A stretch of DNA of 64,000 bases from Alistipes sp. (GTDB lineage: Bacteria; Bacteroidota; Bacteroidia; Bacteroidales; Rikenellaceae), in the NCBI GenBank assembly GCA_020026335.1, contig JAHHQO010000001.1, positions 265,629 to 329,628 of the forward strand, in the 5' to 3' direction. Made by a program: the position numbers and the translations under genes. The stretch's first letter is position 1. Every line of letters begins with the position of its first letter. The notes below the pieces were generated by a model that was not told the origin of the DNA, did not search any database, and saw nothing but the letters and a program-made list of their open reading frames with translations. Positions 60,388 to 64,000 of this stretch are shown one piece after another.

Positions 60388-62547
60388 TTATTCCTCGTCG
60401 GTGTCGGTGTACTCCTTCAACAACTTGGCCTGAACATCGGTGGGAACCTGCTCATAGGAAGCGAACTTCATCGAGTAGGTGGCCGAACCCGAAGTCAGTG
60501 ACGACAGGGTGGTCGAGTAGCGATACAACTCTGCCAGAGGCACGGTTGCGTTCAGACGGTCGAAGCCCTTGTCGGACTCCATACCCAGAATCATGGCGCG
60601 GCGGTTCTGCAAGTCGCTCATCACGGCACCCATGTAGTTGCTCGGTACGAGAACCTCGACATTGTAGATAGGCTCCATAATCTTGGGACCTGCATTGCGG
60701 AAGGCCTCCTTGAAGGCGTTGCGTGCAGCCAGCTTGAACGAAATCTCATTCGAATCTACGGGGTGCATCTTACCGTCATAGATGACAACGCGGATGTCAC
60801 GGGCATAAGAACCTGTGAGCGGGCCCTCGTCCATCTTCTCCATGATACCCTTCAGAATGGCGGGCATGAATCGTGCATCGATGGCACCGCCGACAATTGC
60901 CGAGTAGAACTGCAACTTGCCGCCCCATGCCAAATCGTACTCCTCCTTGTTCTTGATATTGACCGTCAATTCGCCCTTGCCGGGAATCTTGTAGGTCTTG
61001 GGTTCGGGCATACCCTTGTAGTAAGGCTCGATAATCATGTGCACCTCACCGAACTGACCTGCACCACCCGACTGCTTCTTGTGACGGTAGTCGGCCTGTG
61101 CCACCTTGGTGATGGTCTCGCGGTAGGGAATCTTCGGTGCGATATATTCGAACTGGAGTTTGTTCTCTGTCTGAATCTTGTTGCGCAGAATGTTGAGGTG
61201 GTGCTCACCCTGACCCTGAATGATGGTCTGCTTCAACTCCTTGGAGTAATCGACCAAAATGGTGGGGTCTTCGAATTTCACATCGTTGAGCAACTTGCCC
61301 AGCTTCTCCTCGTCGGCCTGGTCCTTGCACTTGATGGCGGCACGGTAGCGCGGCTCGGGGAAGACGATGGGGTCTACCGACAGCACTGCCGAAGGAGCAG
61401 CCAGCGAATCGTTGGTGCGTGCGCCCTTCAACTTCACGGTGCAACCGATATCACCTGCCGACAGCTCGGTCACCTTGATACGGTTCTTGCCGGCAACGGC
61501 AAAGAGCTGCGAAATCTTCTCCTTGTTGCCTGTGCGGGCATTGACCAACTCCATACCCTCGGTAATCTTACCGCGGATAACACGGAAGTAGGTAATCTCG
61601 CCGATGTGCTGCTCCAACTGGGTCTTGAAGATGAACGCCAGAGCGGGAGCCTCGATGTCGGCAGGCAGCTCGTCACCCTCGGTCGAGAGGAACGAAGGAG
61701 CCTTCAGCGGGCCGGGAGCCACGTTGATGATGAACTCCATGAGTCGCTTTGTACCGATGTCGTTCTTACCCGATGCGCAGAACATAGGCATCACCTCGCG
61801 GCGTGAAACACCGATTTTCAGACCCTGACGAATATCGTCCTGTGTGAGGTTACCCTTGTCGAAGTAGAGTTCCATGAGGGCCTCGTCGTGCTCGGCGGCA
61901 ATCTCCACCAGTTCCTTGTGCAGACGCTGTGCCTTCTCCATCTCCTCCTCGGGGATTTCCAACTCCTCGCGGTGTCCGTCATTATCTTTGAAGCGGTACA
62001 TCTTCATCAGCAATACATCGATGAAGGCGTTGAAACCGGCTCCCTGATTTACGGGATATTGTACTAAGACGGGCTTTACGCGTGAAGATGAACAGATGGC
62101 ATCGTATGCAGTCTCGAACGAAGCCTTGTCGGCGTCGAGCTGGTTGATGACACCGATGACGGGTTTCTGCAACAGACGGGCGTAGCGTGCCTGAATCTCG
62201 CTGCCTACTTCCCAACCGCCGTTCTGGGCATTGAAAACGAACAAGCCCACATCACCTACCTTGAATGCCGAGAAGAGACTTCCGCAGAAGTCGTCGGAAC
62301 CCGGACAGTCGATGATATTGAGCTTGCGATCCATGAATTCGGTGAAGAGAATGGTCGAGAATATCGAACGCTTGTATTCGTGTTCGATATCCGTGTTGTC
62401 CGAAAGCGTGTTGTTTGCTTCGATACTACCCCTGCGGTCAATGACCTTACCCTCATAAGCCATTGCTTCGGCAAGGGTAGTTTTCCCCGTGCCGGGAGCT
62501 CCAATGAGAACAATGTTCTTGATTTCTCTTGCTACATAGTTTTTCAT
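60388..62547 (-). CDS. fusA2: EF-G2: elongation factor G paralogue with degenerate GTPase centre
   Basis: 719 aa, full set of EF-G domains. The G1 loop reads GAPGTGKTT (16-24) where EF-G has AHIDAGKTT; G3 reads DCPGSDDF (80-87), so the catalytic His of DTPGH is Ser84; G4 reads NQLD (135-138) where EF-G has NKxD. Domain IV-V sequence (QSGGAGQFGEVHMIIEP; GSYARDIRVVIYDGKMHPVD) is EF-G-like. A Bacteroides EF-G paralogue that supports translation without GTP hydrolysis and aids gut colonisation is known, and this fits it. Single gene. Confidence 0.92.
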   Translation of the reverse strand: MKNYVAREIKNIVLIGAPGTGKTTLAEAMAYEGKVIDRRGSIEANNTLSDNTDIEHEYKRSIFSTILFTEFMDRKLNIIDCPGSDDFCGSLFSAFKVGDVGLFVFNAQNGGWEVGSEIQARYARLLQKPVIGVINQLDADKASFETAYDAICSSSRVKPVLVQYPVNQGAGFNAFIDVLLMKMYRFKDNDGHREELEIPEEEMEKAQRLHKELVEIAAEHDEALMELYFDKGNLTQDDIRQGLKIGVSRREVMPMFCASGKNDIGTKRLMEFIINVAPGPLKAPSFLSTEGDELPADIEAPALAFIFKTQLEQHIGEITYFRVIRGKITEGMELVNARTGNKEKISQLFAVAGKNRIKVTELSAGDIGCTVKLKGARTNDSLAAPSAVLSVDPIVFPEPRYRAAIKCKDQADEEKLGKLLNDVKFEDPTILVDYSKELKQTIIQGQGEHHLNILRNKIQTENKLQFEYIAPKIPYRETITKVAQADYRHKKQSGGAGQFGEVHMIIEPYYKGMPEPKTYKIPGKGELTVNIKNKEEYDLAWGGKLQFYSAIVGGAIDARFMPAILKGIMEKMDEGPLTGSYARDIRVVIYDGKMHPVDSNEISFKLAARNAFKEAFRNAGPKIMEPIYNVEVLVPSNYMGAVMSDLQNRRAMILGMESDKGFDRLNATVPLAELYRYSTTLSSLTSGSATYSMKFASYEQVPTDVQAKLLKEYTDTDEE

Positions 62548-62922
62548 ATCCCGTATAGTTTTAAGGTTATTTTAAATTATTTTACTTTCTAAATTCACCT
62601 TCCCTCTGATTTTGGTGGTGGAGGTCGGGGTTTTTAGTTTTTTAGGTTTTGGTGAGTATAAATATACGAAATATTTTCAATAAAAAAGAAAAATCACCCA
62701 AAAAACAGGTGATTTAGCGTGTAAATAGACATTTCTCGGTAGCGGGTTGAGGCTCGTCTACCGCGATGTGAAGTCCTCGTATGTGGTGACGGAAAGGGGT
62801 TTGGGGGCGTTTTTGTGCGCCCCCGAGGGGGCTTTCCGATGGGGCGGCCTTCCCTGTGGTGACTTCCCGAAGGGGCGGCTTTCCGAGGGATTGGCTTTCC
62901 CGAAGGGTGCGGAGGGGTCGGA
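62548..62922. other. Intergenic region with terminator and degenerate GC-rich repeats
   Basis: 62548-62690 is AT-rich leader of EF-G2. A hairpin AATCACC/GGTGATT (62691-62716) with Ts on the minus strand ends the small membrane protein transcript. 62820-62912 has several copies of a GGCTTTCCCGAAGGG-like unit (see findings). No gene is supported. Confidence 0.55.
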
Positions 62923-63150
62923 TTATTTCTTCTCCTCGTCCTTCTCTTGGTTTTTGTCGTTGCGGAAACGCACATAGCGGCCGCAGACCCAGCCCAGCAG
63001 GAAGATGGCAGCCACCTTCATCACGGTGACCATCGCACCTTCAATCCACGCCATGATTTCATCGGCAAAGATGATGCAGAGGACAATCGACACGATAATG
63101 GCGATAATGGCGGTGTAGGTGATGATTTTCTTTTTCTTGTTTTCGTCCAT
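62923..63150 (-). CDS. Small two-helix membrane protein
   Basis: 75 aa from MDENKKKKIITYTAIIAIIV; two ATGs just upstream are possible starts. Membrane helices at about 8-29 and 41-59 are linked by ADEIMAWIEGA, with a charged tail RNDKNQEKDEEKK. No family recognised. Isolated gene. Confidence 0.65.
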   Translation of the reverse strand: MDENKKKKIITYTAIIAIIVSIVLCIIFADEIMAWIEGAMVTVMKVAAIFLLGWVCGRYVRFRNDKNQEKDEEKK

Positions 63151-63584
63151 CATAATCAATCGGGTGTTAATGTTTGTTTAAAATTGTGGGTTTATTGACA
63201 GTTGTGAACAGTTTTCGACATCTCAACAATAAATGTTGAAAACCGTTCCCGTCCAAAAATGGCCTAAGTGGCTCATTTGTGTTGCTTTGTAAAATAATTT
63301 ACGAACTCACTGCTTCCCGTTACCGTCCGCCGCATTGTTGAAAGCTGCGACCGGGGTGTGGTATTGGTGGGCGCGCGGTGGGGTTCGCGCCGAGGGGCGG
63401 AAATCGCGGTTGCTTGCGGGGGAGCTCGCTCCGTGGGGAGTGCTGCCTTTGCGCGCGGTGGGGTTCGCGCGTTTGGGGGTTACTTCGTGGGGCGGTGTCC
63501 GTTGAGGGAACGCGTTACCGCTGCGTGGTCGGATATGTCGCACTTCTTGTTCGGTATATCCCCAACTGCCCGGCTTCTTATAGT

Positions 63585-63616
63585 AAAGAGTGGCTAATCC
63601 ATTTTAGCCACTCTTT
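63585..63616. terminator. Terminator-like hairpin without a clear gene
   Basis: Perfect 13-bp stem with a 6-nt loop. No long T-run is next to it on either strand beyond the arm itself and no gene borders it. Confidence 0.55.
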
Positions 63617-63726
63617 ATTTATAATTTATAGGTCTTTTATTGGTTGTTTTTCGTACGCTTCTTACCGTTTATTCATTCGGAAAATTTCCTTATTAGTAAA
63701 AGGTTTTTCTACGCGAAAGGCAAGAC

Positions 63727-64000
63727 TCACTTTATCGTCCTACAACCTCCTCCAGCTCTGCCACCGTCACCGTATTTACTTTTCTTCGCCCCACCTGCAA
63801 AAAAGGATTTTTTGCGAAGCCCTCCCTTCTCAAAGGGAGGGTAGGGGAGGAATTGTCGAAATGTTATACCTGTAACGGTAAAACTTCCGAGAGGTCTTCA
63901 GCGCGAAAAGCTCAAATCACTTTATCGTCCTACAACCTCCTCCAACTCTGCCACCGTCACCGTATTTACTTTTCTTCGCCCCACCTGCAAAAAAGGATTT
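63727..64000. repeat. Tandem-like direct repeat, unit about 190 bp, running off the edge
   Basis: 63727-63810 and 63917-64000 are the same 84 bases apart from one mismatch (63755 versus 63945), offset exactly 190. The sequence before each copy is also similar (GCGAAAGGCAAGAC versus GCGAAAAGCTCAAA). Between them lies CCCTCCCTTCTCAAAGGGAGGG-type hairpin DNA. The second copy is cut by the window edge. Confidence 0.9.

Larger units (their letters stand above)
63160..64000. other. Non-coding right end with repeats
   Basis: No supported gene. It holds a 20-bp GC-rich direct repeat (63370-63389 and 63452-63471), a strong hairpin (63585-63597 with 63604-63616, arm AAAGAGTGGCTAA), and an 84-bp direct repeat that continues beyond the window. 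Open frames here look like read-through of repeats. Confidence 0.6.

Noticed and set aside
60763..61806. 347-codon plus-strand open frame
   Set aside because: Antisense to EF-G2; composition typical of an antisense shadow.
63378..63875. 165-codon plus-strand frame at the right end
   Set aside because: Runs through direct repeats and a hairpin; Ser/Arg/Phe/Leu-rich with no domain.
1..64000. CRISPR array
   Set aside because: No set of regularly spaced short repeats and no cas genes were seen.

Overview
The window looks like chromosomal DNA of a Bacteroidales bacterium, probably of the Alistipes/Rikenellaceae kind. Reasons: promoters of the Bacteroidetes form (TTTG, 19-20 nt, TAnnTTTG) recur throughout; core genes such as an FtsX-like permease, menG, a CTP-type S41 protease, DUF4271, hemD-rnpA-yidD, xer-hpf, PiT and an EF-G2 paralogue are of Bacteroidetes type; and the coding DNA is GC-rich by eye. 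No rRNA, CRISPR array, IS element or plasmid function was seen. The genus is a guess.

Layout. 1-1490: 3' part of a histidine kinase, its NarL-type regulator, then tRNA-Ser(GGA). 1490-9062: an AT-rich accessory island, all on the minus strand, with two defence modules. The first (8986 to 6096) is a DpnII-type GATC restriction-modification operon: Dam-like methylase, DpnII-type nuclease, a 74-aa protein with an internal duplication, and a DpnA-like second methylase. The second (5729 to 1631) is a four-gene, translationally coupled operon: a DarT-type ADP-ribosyltransferase with a long coiled-coil N-terminus, a protein resembling NADAR ADP-ribosylglycohydrolases, a ZorA/MotA-like proton-channel subunit with a long tail, and a ZorB/MotB-like subunit with an OmpA-type domain. 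It lacks the known Zorya effectors (ZorC/D or ZorE). I read it as a Zorya-like motor whose effector is a DNA ADP-ribosyltransferase toxin-antitoxin pair; this is the most interesting item in the window.

9062-30430: ordinary chromosome. PAP2 phosphatase, MBOAT plus SGNH O-acetylation pair, zinc protease, permease-menG-lipoprotein-SPOR operon, GH109-type glycosidase, lnt, folC, DUF3467, lysE-cmk-ispH, membrane protein-S41 protease-histidine kinase-DUF4271, hemD, rnpA-yidD. 30430-42000: tRNA-Ser(CGA), a Gly/Tyr/Asn-rich lipoprotein with a FadL-type porin, proS, an ECF sigma factor followed by a 48-aa acidic peptide, two identical tRNA-Glu(CTC) genes in a diverged tandem duplication, a DUF3298 lipoprotein, and a pair of paralogous small RNA genes around a small membrane protein. 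41083-48700: glycosyltransferases, a flavoprotein, tRNA-Leu(TAG), a GlcNAc-6-sulfatase-like enzyme and a MATE pump. 48735-64000: hpf-xer, flavin reductase, tRNA-Thr(CGT), cstA, tdk, murA (with Asp in place of the fosfomycin-target Cys), a solitary rpmH, yitT, DUF4924-PiT, EF-G2 with a degenerate GTPase centre, a small membrane protein, and non-coding repeats running off the right edge.

Non-coding DNA between operons often carries G- or C-skewed, low-complexity filler without recognisable genes. Function calls rest on motif and family recognition by eye; no search was run.
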